Shown here one piece after another: positions 26,661 to 34,983 of a stretch of DNA of 61,803 nt (positions are counted from its first letter, which is position 1; every line of letters starts with the position of its first letter). This DNA comes from Alphaproteobacteria bacterium. Its GTDB lineage: Bacteria; Pseudomonadota; Alphaproteobacteria; Micropepsales; Micropepsaceae. Location of the stretch: NCBI GenBank assembly GCA_013389115.1, contig JACADY010000025.1:1-61803 (forward strand), written 5' to 3'. Below the pieces are notes generated by a model. The model was not told the DNA's origin and made no database searches. It worked only from the letters and a program-made list of their open reading frames with translations. The position numbers and the translations under genes are program-made.

Positions 26661-28283
26661 ATGGGTGCGTGGTGGCGGGGTGCCTCTGTCTACCAGATCT
26701 ATCCGCGCAGCTATTGCGATTCCAATGGGGATGGGATCGGCGATCTACCGGGCATCATTTCCAAGCTCGACTACATCGCATCGCTCGGCGTCGATGCGAT
26801 CTGGCTTTCGCCCATTCACCCCTCGCCCAATCGTGACTACGGCTATGACGTGGCGGATTATTTCGGCATCGCGCCCGAGCTTGGGACGATGGACGACTTC
26901 GCGCGTCTGCTCGATGAGGCGCATCAGCGGGGTCTTAAGGTCATCCTCGATGAGGTTGTGAGCCATACCTCGGACCAGCATCCCTGGTTCATCGAGAGCC
27001 GGGAGTCGCGGCACTCACCCAAGGCCGATTGGTATGAATGGCAGGACCCGAAGGCGGATGGCTCGGTCCCCAATAACTGGCTTGCCGCCTTCGGGGGACC
27101 TGCCTGGTCCTATTGGCCGCAGCGGCGCCAATATTATTTCCACAAATTCCTGCGCGAGCAGCCCAAGCTCAATCTGCACAATCCTGCGGTTGAAGAAGCC
27201 GTGCTTGGCGTTTTCGATTTCTGGCTCAAAAAGGGCGTCGATGGCTTTCGCCTCGATGTGGCGCACAGCTTCCTGCATGACAAGATGCTGCGGGACAATC
27301 CCCCCATTGCAGTTGATGAGCGCACACACTGGCACTGGAGCCATGCGAGCAATCTTCAAGACCATGTTTTCGACAATGGCTTCCCGGCCGATGGACAGGT
27401 GGGGGTGGAGCACCGGCGCATTCTCGATGCCATCCGGGCGGTTTGCGAGCGCTTCGAGGATCGGTTCGTCTTTGCCGAGTTCGCAGAAGCGCCGCGCCTG
27501 CTTGGCCATTTCGTCGGGGACCGGTATGGCGTCCATTCAGGCTACACGTTCGGGTTTCTCTATAATCGCGATCTGACGCCGCGCTTCGTGGCGCAGGAGA
27601 TCGCGCTCTACAACAGTTTCGCCGATCTCTGGCCGTGCCAGACCTTTTCCAACCATGACGTTCCGCGCACCGTGAGCCGCTATGGCGCCGGCGGGCGCGA
27701 CGATGCCCTCGCCAAGCAATTGCTCCTGCTGCTCCTGTGCCTGAAGGGTACTGTACTTCTCTATCAGGGCGAGGAACTGGGGCTTGCGGATGCGCCTGTC
27801 GGGCGGGAGCACATCCGCGACCCCTTTGGCGCACTCTATTACCCCGTGTTCAAGGGCCGCGACCCTTGCCGCACGCCAATGCCCTGGCATTCAAGGCGCG
27901 CGCATGCGGGCTTTACCAGCGGCACGCCCTGGCTTCCGGTCGGCCCCTTACATGGCGCGCAGGCCGTCAACGAGCAGGAGGGGGACAAAGACTCGGTGCT
28001 CCTGTTTGCGCGCGAGGCGGTCCGGTTCAGGCGTGAATCCCTCGCACTGCGTCTTGGCGGGATCGACGTCATCGAGGCGGGTGATCAGATGCTTGCCATT
28101 GAGCGCGCGCATGGGGATGAAACGCTGCTCTGCGTTTTCAATCTCAGCGGCGAGCCGGCCAGCCTCGAACTGGGCGAGCGCGCAGGTTGGATGGAGGTTG
28201 GGCCGGGAAGCGGTAGGGCGGAACAGGCCGTCGGCATGTTGCATTTGGGGCCACGGGCGGCTTTCCTGGCGCGAAAGCCATAA
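26661..28283 (+). CDS. GH13 alpha-glucosidase (oligo-1,6-glucosidase type)
   Basis: 540 aa from ATG 26661 (MGAWWRGASVYQIYPRSYCD), a start that matches the family; the longer frame from 26598 runs through an intergenic repeat. GH13 conserved regions: DEVVSHTSDQHPW, DGFRLDVAHSFLHD (nucleophile Asp), FVFAEFAEAP (acid/base Glu), and TFSNHDVPRTVSRYG (stabilising Asp). The C-terminal beta domain ends at FLARKP. It hydrolyses terminal alpha-glucosidic bonds of maltose- or isomaltose-type sugars in the cytoplasm. No sugar transporter lies nearby. The enoyl-CoA hydratase gene follows after 12 bp. Confidence 0.9.
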   Translation: MGAWWRGASVYQIYPRSYCDSNGDGIGDLPGIISKLDYIASLGVDAIWLSPIHPSPNRDYGYDVADYFGIAPELGTMDDFARLLDEAHQRGLKVILDEVVSHTSDQHPWFIESRESRHSPKADWYEWQDPKADGSVPNNWLAAFGGPAWSYWPQRRQYYFHKFLREQPKLNLHNPAVEEAVLGVFDFWLKKGVDGFRLDVAHSFLHDKMLRDNPPIAVDERTHWHWSHASNLQDHVFDNGFPADGQVGVEHRRILDAIRAVCERFEDRFVFAEFAEAPRLLGHFVGDRYGVHSGYTFGFLYNRDLTPRFVAQEIALYNSFADLWPCQTFSNHDVPRTVSRYGAGGRDDALAKQLLLLLLCLKGTVLLYQGEELGLADAPVGREHIRDPFGALYYPVFKGRDPCRTPMPWHSRRAHAGFTSGTPWLPVGPLHGAQAVNEQEGDKDSVLLFAREAVRFRRESLALRLGGIDVIEAGDQMLAIERAHGDETLLCVFNLSGEPASLELGERAGWMEVGPGSGRAEQAVGMLHLGPRAAFLARKP

Positions 28284-28295
28284 GGGAGTGCCGCC

Positions 28296-29075
28296 ATGTC
28301 CGAAACGAAATCCGCGCTGATCGAACAGCCTGCACCTGGTATCCTGCGCGTGGTGCTGAACAAGCCTGAAAAGCGCAATGCGTTCGATCCCACCATGCGC
28401 GCCGAGGCGATGGCGGCGTTTCAACTGGCGGCAAGGGACAGTGCCGTGCGCGCCATCATCCTCACCGGTGCCGGGCATGTCTTCTCCGCGGGCGGCGATG
28501 TCAGCTCCATGGGCAAGAGCAACGAGGTAACGGGCGATGCGCGCATGGCCGGCAATCATGAGTTCTGTCGGCTCGTCTATCGCTGTGAAAAGCCGGTGAT
28601 CGCGGCGGTCGAGGGACCTTGCGTTGGGGCGGGGGTGGGGCTTGCCCTGCTATGCGACACCATCATCGCGGGCGAGGGAGCCCGGTTCGGCTTTCCCTTC
28701 GTGAAACTCGGCCTCGCGCCCGATTATGGCATTGCGTTCACGCTGCCGCAGCGCTGTGGCATCGGCATCGCCAAATCCCTTGTCTTTACGGGACGGATCA
28801 TCCAAGCGGCCGAGGCGCTGGAAATCGGCCTTGCCGATCGTGTCGTGCCGGACGCCGCCGTCCAGGAGGCGGCCCTCTTGCTTGCACAGGACATGGCCCT
28901 GCAATCGGCCCATGCGATCGCCCTTTCCAAGCGCATGTTCCAGAATCTGCCGCAGAGTTTTGATGCGGCCCTTGATCTTGAGCGCACATGCCAGACGCTC
29001 GCCATGGTGTCCGCCGATCACCAGGAAGGTGTCGCCGCATTCATGGAAAAGCGCGCCGCCAATTTCGGGGGGTAG
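28296..29075 (+). CDS. Enoyl-CoA hydratase/isomerase family protein
   Basis: 259 aa, preceded by GGGAG. Crotonase signatures: LNKPEKRNAFDPTMR, AIILTGAGHVFSAGGDVSSM (oxyanion hole), VIAAVEGPCVGAGVGLALLCD, and FGFPFVKLGLAPDYGIAFTLP, where the usual second catalytic glutamate region is changed to LAPDYG. That change makes simple hydratase chemistry uncertain; an isomerase or unusual crotonase activity is possible. Confidence 0.85.
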   Translation: MSETKSALIEQPAPGILRVVLNKPEKRNAFDPTMRAEAMAAFQLAARDSAVRAIILTGAGHVFSAGGDVSSMGKSNEVTGDARMAGNHEFCRLVYRCEKPVIAAVEGPCVGAGVGLALLCDTIIAGEGARFGFPFVKLGLAPDYGIAFTLPQRCGIGIAKSLVFTGRIIQAAEALEIGLADRVVPDAAVQEAALLLAQDMALQSAHAIALSKRMFQNLPQSFDAALDLERTCQTLAMVSADHQEGVAAFMEKRAANFGG

Positions 29076-29188
29076 GGCGCCCATCCTTCGCGGCTCGCCA
29101 AAGGTGCCCCTCAACTGTCATGGCCCGCGGAAGCGCGCCATCTATGCTTCGCAGACAGACCCCACCCGAAGCGTTGAGACGCGCTCCG

Positions 29189-29206
29189 ACCTCCCGAAGG
29201 GGAGGT
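29189..29206. repeat. Intergenic hairpin
   Basis: ACCTCCC-GAAG-GGGAGGT is a perfect 7-bp stem in the 253-bp gap (29076-29328) between the convergent hydratase and scaffold genes. It has no T-tract. It may act as a terminator or be a fragment of a dispersed repeat; nothing else recognisable is in the gap. Confidence 0.45.
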
Positions 29207-29328
29207 GGTTGCCATGAAAAACCCCTCCTCTATTCGTGGCGAGGGGCGGGGGGTGGGGTCTGCCGAAGAAGAGATTTCTGAAAACAGACAATCATGCGCT
29301 GCGCATCGCCACGCGGCCGAGGGCCGCG

Positions 29329-29781
29329 TTACGGCCTTCGCACCGCGGTCTCGTCCGCGCTCTCCTCCTCAAAGGCGCGCAGCGCCGCCTCGATCGGCAA
29401 GAGAACGCAGGCGTGGCGAGCCGGCTGGTCCGCCGCCGAGGCAAAGACTTCGTATGCCTTCCAGGGCCCCTCCTGCACCGCAGTCGCCCGGGTCAGCATG
29501 GTATTGACCGCGTCGCGAAGCGCCAGGATGTCGGCCCGGCTTGATCCCTTTGCCCGTTTGCCAAGAAGCGCGGCAGAGCCCTGGACGAGAATGCAGGCCC
29601 GCGTTTCATAGGAAAGTGCGCCAATGCGCCCATCCAAGTCCCATTTGAGGTGAAGCGTGCAACGATCGCCGCAGCGGATGTTGTCATGAACGAGCGTCCG
29701 ATCCGCATCGGGCATCGGGCCGACGTGGCTTGTATCGGACGCGAGCATCAGCAGCTCTTTCTTGTAGATTGCATCGCTCAT
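29329..29781 (-). CDS. NifU/IscU-like iron-sulfur scaffold protein
   Basis: 150 aa from ATG 29781 (MSDAIYKKELLMLASD). It has the three scaffold cysteines in the expected order: RCGDRCTLHLKWD (C37), TRACILVQGSAALL (C63) and RHACVLLPIEAA (C125), with D39 after the first. Such proteins assemble Fe-S clusters for delivery to apoproteins; SufU-like members can instead activate SufS. No suf or isc genes are adjacent, so it may be a stand-alone variant. Confidence 0.8.
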   Translation of the reverse strand: MSDAIYKKELLMLASDTSHVGPMPDADRTLVHDNIRCGDRCTLHLKWDLDGRIGALSYETRACILVQGSAALLGKRAKGSSRADILALRDAVNTMLTRATAVQEGPWKAYEVFASAADQPARHACVLLPIEAALRAFEEESADETAVRRP

Positions 29782-29944
29782 GCCGAGCCACTCTCCGGCG
29801 CCATTATTGGCAAAATGAAACAAAATGTGCCGCGGGATCGGGCACATTCCTCAGAAGTGCCCTCGTTCAGGCGATGAAACTAGGGTAAGCACGCACGCCA
29901 TCCAACATCGTGTTCCTGGCGTCGCTTCGTGTAGTCAGCCCCCT

Positions 29945-30886
29945 GTGTCTCCGCACCATCAATTCTTGCGCCTGCCGCCCGCCATTCAGGGCATGGCTTT
30001 CATGCTGTTCTCCGCGTTCATCTTCAGCGTGGGGAACGCAGTCATCAAGCATGTTTCGGCGACGATCCCGTCGGTTGAAATCGTCTTCTTCAGAAGCGTC
30101 GTCTCGCTGGTGATCCTTGCCCCCATTGTGTGGCGGATGGGAGGCCTCAAGGTCTTGAAGACCGACCGGCCGCGTTTGCATATCGTGCGCGGCCTTGTGC
30201 AGACGCTCTCAATGCTGATGTTCTTCGCCGGGCTCGCCAGCACGCCCCTCGTCCAGGCCAATGCGCTCGAGTTTACCTCACCGATCTTTGCAACCGTGCT
30301 CGCCGTCTTGTTTTTTGGTGAAGCGGTGCATTTGCGCCGGACGCTGGCCCTCCTTGCTGGATTTGCCGGCACGATCATCGCGCTTTGGCCCAATCTGATG
30401 GCAAGCAATTTTTCCGGCATCGGCACCGGCCAGCTGCTCATTCTGGCAGCTTCGTTCACCTGGGCGGCCGTACTTCTCTTGATCCGGGCGCTGGGAAGGA
30501 CGGAGAGCTCGGTCAGCCAGTCGGTCTATCTCGGCCTCGTTCTGACGCCGGTGTCGGCCCTCTTGTCGGCCTTTGTGTGGGTTACTCCCAGGCTCGAGGA
30601 TCTTGTCTGGCTCATCACCATCGGCTGCACGGCGACCGTGGGGCAGCTCGCCTATGTCCAGTCCTTCCGTTTGGCCGAAATGTCCGCCGTGTTGCCTCTC
30701 GACTTTTCGAAGATCATCTGGTCGGCGATGCTGGGGCTCATTCTTTTTTCCGAGGTGCCAGCAGTGCTCACGATCCTCGGCGGTGCCGTCATTTTCTCTG
30801 CGGGCGCCTATATCACCATGCGAGAAGCGCAGTTATCGCGCGCGCGGCCGGTTCCGCCCCAGCTTCCCGCAACGGATTTCGAATAA
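29945..30886 (+). CDS. EamA/DMT-superfamily transporter
   Basis: 313 aa from GTG 29945; the ATG at 29993 (MAFMLFSAFIFSVGNAVIKH) is an alternative, and neither has a strong ribosome-binding site. Ten hydrophobic spans form two EamA repeats, with the typical EFTSPIFATVLAVLFFGEAVH at the end of the first and DFSKIIWSAMLGLILFSEVP at the end of the second. It is an inner-membrane exporter of metabolites or amino acids; the substrate is not predictable. Confidence 0.82.
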   Translation: MSPHHQFLRLPPAIQGMAFMLFSAFIFSVGNAVIKHVSATIPSVEIVFFRSVVSLVILAPIVWRMGGLKVLKTDRPRLHIVRGLVQTLSMLMFFAGLASTPLVQANALEFTSPIFATVLAVLFFGEAVHLRRTLALLAGFAGTIIALWPNLMASNFSGIGTGQLLILAASFTWAAVLLLIRALGRTESSVSQSVYLGLVLTPVSALLSAFVWVTPRLEDLVWLITIGCTATVGQLAYVQSFRLAEMSAVLPLDFSKIIWSAMLGLILFSEVPAVLTILGGAVIFSAGAYITMREAQLSRARPVPPQLPATDFE

Positions 30887-30954
30887 ACACCTAGCCTGCA
30901 CTATCCATCCGCGAACAGCGTGAGAGCTCTACAGATCTCAGCAGGCAATGATCG

Positions 30955-31083
30955 CTAGATAATATAGATCGAAAAAACGACTACTGCGAGTGTCAGGCCG
31001 ACGAGCAATGCTATCCAGGCGCTCTGAGGCAGTCCGGCATTCGCTTCGTCCCGGCTCCCGTCCTCGTCTTGCCGCTGTTGCAT
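30955..31083 (-). CDS. Small single-span membrane protein, 42 aa
   Basis: ATG at 31083 lies about 9 nt after GAGGAG on the minus strand. The sequence is MQQRQDEDGSRDEANAGLPQ, then one membrane helix (AWIALLVGLTLAVVVFSIYII) at the C-terminus. This topology is that of small tail-anchored proteins; function unknown. It lies just outside the inverted-repeat cassette. Confidence 0.6.
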   Translation of the reverse strand: MQQRQDEDGSRDEANAGLPQSAWIALLVGLTLAVVVFSIYII

Positions 31084-31250
31084 CACCATTGCTCCTCTTG
31101 TCAGTTTGCCGCTGTGACTGCTGGCCACAGGTCCGGCCTTGGTAGGCTCGGCCGGCCCCAAGGGTGTTCGCCCCATAGAAACCCTGGGCTTTTCTAAGCC
31201 GCAGGATTGAAACCCTTACAATACTTCGAGCGTTTCAAACAGGCGGGCAC

Positions 31251-31279
31251 GCGTGCGCGGGTGCTGTCCTAAGTAGGAC
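31251..31279 (+). repeat. Left 29-bp inverted repeat of the cassette
   Basis: It reads GCGTGCGCGGGTGCT followed by GTCCTAAGTAGGAC. The inner 14 bp are themselves a near-palindrome with a 2-bp centre. The copy at 32708-32736 is its reverse complement with one mismatch (position 7). Confidence 0.8.
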
Positions 31280-31356
31280 AAATGACGATTTTGGAGATGT
31301 CAGAGTAATCCGCTAACATTGAGCCTGCCTAGCAAGGAGCATGGGGATGGAAGCCG

Positions 31357-31671
31357 ATGGCACTGACGAATAAAGAGGCATCACTAGTTTTAGGGATGGC
31401 CGCTCGTGGCGACAACGATCACGACATTGCAGCTTGGTTTGGCGTGAACCAGGGCCGCATTGCTGAGGTCAAAAAGGGCGACTATGGGGTATCAGCGGCT
31501 CCCGCTGTCGAGCTGCCGCCAGCCGGCCCACCAGGAGTGAAGGGGCGACGCCTCAAAGGCGCGGTGGATAGTGTGCTCAAGACCCTTCAGGAGAAGGGAA
31601 GCGAAGGGGTCGCCGAGTCTATCGAGCGGCTGAGCGAGGCCCTTGCTTGCTATAATCGGAACGAGGCTTAG
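31357..31671 (+). CDS. Small HTH-type DNA-binding protein, 104 aa
   Basis: It starts MALTNKEASLVLGMAARGDN and continues HDIAAWFGVNQGRIAEVKKG, a recognisable helix-turn-helix of a type frequent beside mobile-element genes in alphaproteobacteria. The linker is proline-rich and the C-terminus is helical (SIERLSEALACYNRNEA). It probably regulates genes of the cassette. Its 3' end overlaps the convergent methyltransferase gene by 53 nt. Confidence 0.65.
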   Translation: MALTNKEASLVLGMAARGDNDHDIAAWFGVNQGRIAEVKKGDYGVSAAPAVELPPAGPPGVKGRRLKGAVDSVLKTLQEKGSEGVAESIERLSEALACYNRNEA

Positions 31672-32266
31672 CGGGCGTATAGTCACCATCCCGCTCCAAT
31701 TGCTTTCGGCATGGCGGTATCCAGGCAAGCTTTGGATCGTCATGCGCAAACGGCTTTCGCCACACGAGCCATGCGTACCCCGTTGCCGTGCTTGCGGAGC
31801 GGTCCAGCCGCCCCTTCACCATAGGTACACGCTCAGTGAATTGAGCGAAGATCGACGGCGGCATTTCCCTAAAGAGGTTGTTGTACCGGCCGATGCTTTC
31901 GATGAATACGGTTCGCACAAGGATGGCCACGCCCTCGCGCGAGACGCTTAAAGCCCTCAGCGCAAATTGCTCTGCCAGCCGAAAGGGAGGGTTGGTGATC
32001 ACCCAATCGAAGCTATTGAGCGCGTAAGGGTAGCCCAGAAAATCGCGGACGTGACCGCCGCCATAGTCGAATGCATCCGAACACTCGACCTCAGAAAAGT
32101 ATTCGGAAAGAGGGCGTGCCATGTGGCCCGCTCCGCACGCCGGTTCAAGGCATGTTTTCCGTGCCAGCGATCTAGCTGTGAGAACGTGCTCGATCAGCGC
32201 GCGTGTTGCCCATGGTGGGGTTGGGAAATCGTCTGCGCTGTCGCGCGCTTCTGTTCGCTGCGCCAT
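31619..32266 (-). CDS. Orphan N6-adenine-type DNA methyltransferase
   Basis: 215 aa from ATG 32266; GTG 32290 is an alternative in the same frame with a weak ribosome-binding site. Motif I is CLEPACGAGHMARPL (about 40-53), and motif IV is TNPPF (91-95). The size and the opening DDFPTPPWATRAL resemble phage-borne Dam-like methylases. No endonuclease gene accompanies it, so the role would be self-protection or regulation, not restriction. Confidence 0.82.
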   Translation of the reverse strand: MAQRTEARDSADDFPTPPWATRALIEHVLTARSLARKTCLEPACGAGHMARPLSEYFSEVECSDAFDYGGGHVRDFLGYPYALNSFDWVITNPPFRLAEQFALRALSVSREGVAILVRTVFIESIGRYNNLFREMPPSIFAQFTERVPMVKGRLDRSASTATGYAWLVWRKPFAHDDPKLAWIPPCRKQLERDGDYTPAKPRSDYSKQGPRSAAR

Positions 32267-32397
32267 GACAGCATGTGACGTGTTTTGCACAACGAATCAT
32301 CCCCGCAAACCGAGGCAAGAATCGTAGCAGAATCAGGTGTTTAGTAAAGAAACAGGAAAATGCGAGTCCGTTGAGTCACTTAGCGCCCCTAGTGGGG

Positions 32398-32718
32398 ATG
32401 CTCAGTGGTTTCCAGCATCCCGTTTGCTACCTCGATCATCTCTGCAATCGACTACGGGCGATCCGTCAATTCGAGCGCCTCGGCAACATCATCTATTGGG
32501 CTGGATGTGCGCTAGCTTTGGTCATTGCGGGCCTCGCGATCAAGGACGCGCTGGGATATCTCGCGGAGGCGCCGGTACCAGACAACGATCTATTCACGTC
32601 GCGAGAAGCGGCAATCCTCACGCTTATCGTGTGGGGGTCAATTGCGCTTGCGATTTTCTTGGGCGGGCGAGGCACACGCTTCGTTTTGCGCAAGTTAGGA
32701 CACCGAGGTCCTACTTAG
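32398..32718 (+). CDS. Small membrane protein ending inside the right inverted repeat
   Basis: 106 aa from ATG 32398 (MLSGFQHPVCYLDHL). Two hydrophobic spans (IIYWAGCALALVIAGLAI and AAILTLIVWGSIALAIFLGG) are followed by a basic tail (RGTRFVLRKLGHRG). The stop codon TAG is part of the right inverted repeat (CCTACTTAG), so the C-terminus was either made or truncated by the element boundary. Function unknown; the start is tentative. Confidence 0.5.
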   Translation: MLSGFQHPVCYLDHLCNRLRAIRQFERLGNIIYWAGCALALVIAGLAIKDALGYLAEAPVPDNDLFTSREAAILTLIVWGSIALAIFLGGRGTRFVLRKLGHRGPT

Positions 32719-32736
32719 GACAGCACCCGTGCACGC
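32708..32736 (-). repeat. Right 29-bp inverted repeat of the cassette
   Basis: Reverse complement of 31251-31279 with a single difference. It begins GTCCTACTTAGGAC and continues AGCACCCGTGCACGC. The flanking bases (ATACCT) do not match those left of the first copy (GGGCAC), so there is no target-site duplication at this definition of the ends. Confidence 0.8.
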
Positions 32737-33048
32737 ATACCTTGCGAGCGGGTCATGAGCCAGACGTTCCACGGTTTCAAATGCGTGACATAAGGGAATA
32801 TCGCGAAACGCGACGCCGTTTCCGATCCGATTCGACGAATAATCTATCTCACCATTTCACGTCGCGCGCGCAATGCTATTTTGTAACTGCCTCTTGCTTG
32901 GGTGAGCGCGACGGTACTCAGTATCTTTGCCGCGCGAAAAGTTCAGCGACGCGGGATATACTTTTCTCGCTTCGGCGGGGTGCATCGGATCTTCCCATCC
33001 GTCATTTTTGTGTTAACCTTACTTCATCTGCTGAGTAGGGGAAACGCG
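32737..33048. other. Gene-free leader region of the cold-shock gene
   Basis: About 310 bp with falling GC and no supported ORF, ending in a likely AGGGG ribosome-binding site for the GTG at 33049. A long 5' untranslated leader is usual for cold-shock genes, but I see no specific thermosensor structure. Confidence 0.4.
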
Positions 33049-33621
33049 GTGCCGAGTTATCAAAACGAGTCGGATTCAAACGACGACCAAAGTTCCGTTG
33101 CCCGTATCCAAGGCGTGGTGAAGTGGTTCGATGCCGTCAAAGGCTATGGCTTCATCACGGCGGCCGATGGTTCGGGCGATATATTGCTGCATCAGACGTG
33201 CCTGCGCCAGTCTGGTCATCGCACCGTGCAGGAAGGCGCGCGCGTCGTTTGCGAGGCGGTCCGGCGCCCCAAGGGCATGCAAGCGCTCCGGCTTCTGGAG
33301 CTCGACAATTCGACGGCCATTCTCGTCCCCAGTATTGCGCGGCGCAGCTCGCAGCGCGCGGAACGGGCCGCAATCGCGGGCCAGCACACGGCGCGGCAGC
33401 TGGGCACGGTCAAGTGGTTCAACCGCGCCAAGGGATTTGGCTTTGTCACGCTCGGCGATGACAGCGAGGACATCTTTGTCCACATGGAAACGCTCCGCCG
33501 CTGCGGTATTCGTGAGCTGCAACCGGGCCAGAAGGTACAGGTTTGCTTTGGCCCGGGCGATAAGGGGCTCCTTGCCTCCGAAATCGTCGTCCTCTCCCCC
33601 ATGAGCGGCGGGGATAATTAA
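33049..33621 (+). CDS. Two-domain cold-shock protein
   Basis: 190 aa from GTG 33049, preceded by AGGGGAAACGCG; the frame upstream is open but lacks sense. Two cold-shock domains: GVVKWFDAVKGYGFITAADG (first, about 20-85) and GTVKWFNRAKGFGFVTLGDD followed by DIFVHMETL (second, about 120-185). Both have the KWF/KGFGF RNA- or ssDNA-binding surface. Tandem-CSD proteins of this size are typical of alphaproteobacteria and act as RNA chaperones. The first domain is more divergent (LLHQTCL instead of FVH). Confidence 0.88.
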   Translation: MPSYQNESDSNDDQSSVARIQGVVKWFDAVKGYGFITAADGSGDILLHQTCLRQSGHRTVQEGARVVCEAVRRPKGMQALRLLELDNSTAILVPSIARRSSQRAERAAIAGQHTARQLGTVKWFNRAKGFGFVTLGDDSEDIFVHMETLRRCGIRELQPGQKVQVCFGPGDKGLLASEIVVLSPMSGGDN

Positions 33622-33742
33622 CGGGGGATCGGCGGCGTCGGCCCTGGCGCGGCGCCTTTGTTAAGGCCGCCCGCCTTGCGGGACGGGGCTGATTCTTCCG
33701 CGCTCAACCTTGCGGAAAGATCCGCTAAGTTATCGTCGTATC

Positions 33743-34345
33743 ATGCGTACGACTTCCGTTTCCCAAACCTTCTTCAAGCTATCCGCCGCGCCTCATGCCA
33801 GGCGCCGTCAGTCATTGCCGGTTGCCGGTCGCGCACCTTCCTGGTTTTCGCCCGCCATGCTGCCCTCTCTGGCTTTGATGGCGGCTGGATTTCATCTCCT
33901 ACCTGCCTTTCTCGTTCTCACGACGGCGGCGTGCAGCGCTGAAGAGGCGGCGCAGGCGGAGATGGAGCCCCTCATCATCGAAGGGCAGGGTGTTGCGCAT
34001 CGTTTTTCAGTCGAAATCGCGGATGAGGCAAGGGAGCGGGCTCAGGGCCTCATGTATCGCCGGTCAATGGCCGAGGATGCCGGCATGCTGTTCCTGTTCG
34101 AGCAGCCGAGTGAGGTCGCGTTCTGGATGAAGGACACCTATATCCCGCTCGACATGATCTTCATCGGCGAGGACGGGCGCATTCTGGCGGTCGCCGAGAA
34201 CGTGCAGCCGCTTCAGGTTGAGACGGTGTCGCCCGGCGTGCCGGTGATTGCGGTGCTGGAGTTGAACGGCGGGACGGCCGCGCGGCTTGGCATCCGCCGC
34301 GGGGATAAAATCCTCCACCGGGCCTTCGGGACCCTTGCGGAATAG
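33743..34345 (+). CDS. DUF192 family exported protein
   Basis: About 200 aa from ATG 33743; an internal ATG at 33857 would give a cleaner signal (MLPSLALMAAGFHLL, then LTTAAC, a possible lipobox). The DUF192 domain covers the last 125 residues: RAQGLMYRRSMAEDAGMLF, then VAFWMKDTYIPLDMIFI, then VIAVLELNGGTAARLGI. It is widespread, probably periplasmic or lipid-anchored, and of unknown biochemical role. tRNA-Pro follows 74 bp later. Confidence 0.8.
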   Translation: MRTTSVSQTFFKLSAAPHARRRQSLPVAGRAPSWFSPAMLPSLALMAAGFHLLPAFLVLTTAACSAEEAAQAEMEPLIIEGQGVAHRFSVEIADEARERAQGLMYRRSMAEDAGMLFLFEQPSEVAFWMKDTYIPLDMIFIGEDGRILAVAENVQPLQVETVSPGVPVIAVLELNGGTAARLGIRRGDKILHRAFGTLAE

Positions 34346-34419
34346 ACCGCCGGCCCTCGCTGCCTTGTCGTCGCGAGGCATTTGCGTGTATCTGATGAGT
34401 CTTCAGCCGTCAGGGTGGC

Positions 34420-34496
34420 CGGGGCGTAGCGCAGCCTGGTAGCGCATCTGCTTTGGGAGCAGAGGGTCGCGTGTTCGAATCACGCCGCCCCGACCA
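34420..34496 (+). tRNA. tRNA-Pro (anticodon UGG)
   Basis: 77-nt cloverleaf with acceptor CGGGGCG/CGCCCCG, D stem GCGC, anticodon loop TTTGGGA giving UGG, T loop GTTCGAATC, and an encoded CCA end. It lies between the DUF192 gene and the NDUFS4-like gene. Confidence 0.95.
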
Positions 34497-34552
34497 ATTC
34501 CGGGACGCGGTTTTCCTGATGGCAAATGGATCGGCAGATGGAGAGGACGGGC

Positions 34553-34861
34553 ATGCTGGCGCGGATCTACAAACCGGCAAAGACGGCGATGCAGTCGGGT
34601 GAGGCGCGGAGCCGGGACTGGCTCTTGGAGTTCGAGCCGGAACAGGCGCGCGTCGTCGAGCCCATGATGGGCTGGACCTCCTCGGGCGACATGCTCGCAA
34701 GCCAGGTGCGGCTCTTTTTCGATACGCGGGAAGAGGCGGTCGCCTATGCGGAGCGAAACGGGATCCCCTATCAGGTGTTCGAGCCTCATAGCCGCAGGCC
34801 GATGCCAAAGGCTTATGGCGACAACTTCAAGTTCAACCGGAAGGGTCTTTGGACCCATTGA
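34553..34861 (+). CDS. NDUFS4-like accessory subunit of respiratory complex I
   Basis: 102 aa from ATG 34553 (MLARIYKPAKTAMQSG), preceded by GGAGAGGA. The conserved ETC_C1_NDUFS4 pattern is present: W-x-LEFEPEQARVVEPMMGWTSSGDML, FDTREEAVAYAERNGIPYQV, and the C-terminal KAYGDNFKFNRKGLWTH. This accessory subunit is found in mitochondria and alphaproteobacteria and helps build the NADH-dehydrogenase module. It is a good taxonomic marker here. It ends 23 bp before the disrupted tRNA-Arg. Confidence 0.93.
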   Translation: MLARIYKPAKTAMQSGEARSRDWLLEFEPEQARVVEPMMGWTSSGDMLASQVRLFFDTREEAVAYAERNGIPYQVFEPHSRRPMPKAYGDNFKFNRKGLWTH

Positions 34862-34884
34862 GGCCGCTTCTTGCGGTACCGGCC

Positions 34885-34924
34885 GGCCCCGTAGCTCAAC
34901 GGATAGAGCAACAGCCTTCTAAGC
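34885..34924 (+). pseudogene. 5' half of split tRNA-Arg(UCU); left attachment site (attL)
   Basis: GGCCCCGTAGCTCAACGG begins a normal tRNA-Arg: acceptor strand, D arm (GCTC/GAGC), anticodon-stem 5' strand, and loop CTTCTAA. After CTTCTAAGC (34916-34924) the sequence leaves the tRNA pattern, and no T arm or acceptor 3' strand follows. The matching 3' half lies at 48564-48608. The tRNA was therefore cut at its anticodon loop by integration of the 13.7-kb element. Confidence 0.85.
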
Positions 34925-34983
34925 GGCGGGTCTGGAGACAGAAAGACGAACGGAAACAACTGGCTAGGTAAACGGCAAAGACT

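Larger units (their letters stand above)
31251..32736. mobile_element. Inverted-repeat-bounded cassette (HTH, methyltransferase, membrane protein), no transposase
   Basis: A 1486-bp segment is bounded by 29-bp inverted repeats (31251-31279 and 32708-32736; 28 of 29 match). Inside are a small HTH-type gene, a convergent adenine methyltransferase and a short membrane protein, with no recombinase. Both ends contain the near-palindrome GTCCTA-AG-TAGGAC. No flanking target duplication is visible. It looks like a non-autonomous element moved by a recombinase in trans, or an old composite with lost functions. Confidence 0.6.

Noticed and set aside
31251-32736. The cassette repeats as simple rho-independent terminators
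   Set aside because: Identity extends over 29 bp beyond the hairpin, in opposite orientation at both ends, and there is no T-tract; one copy also lies upstream of a gene.
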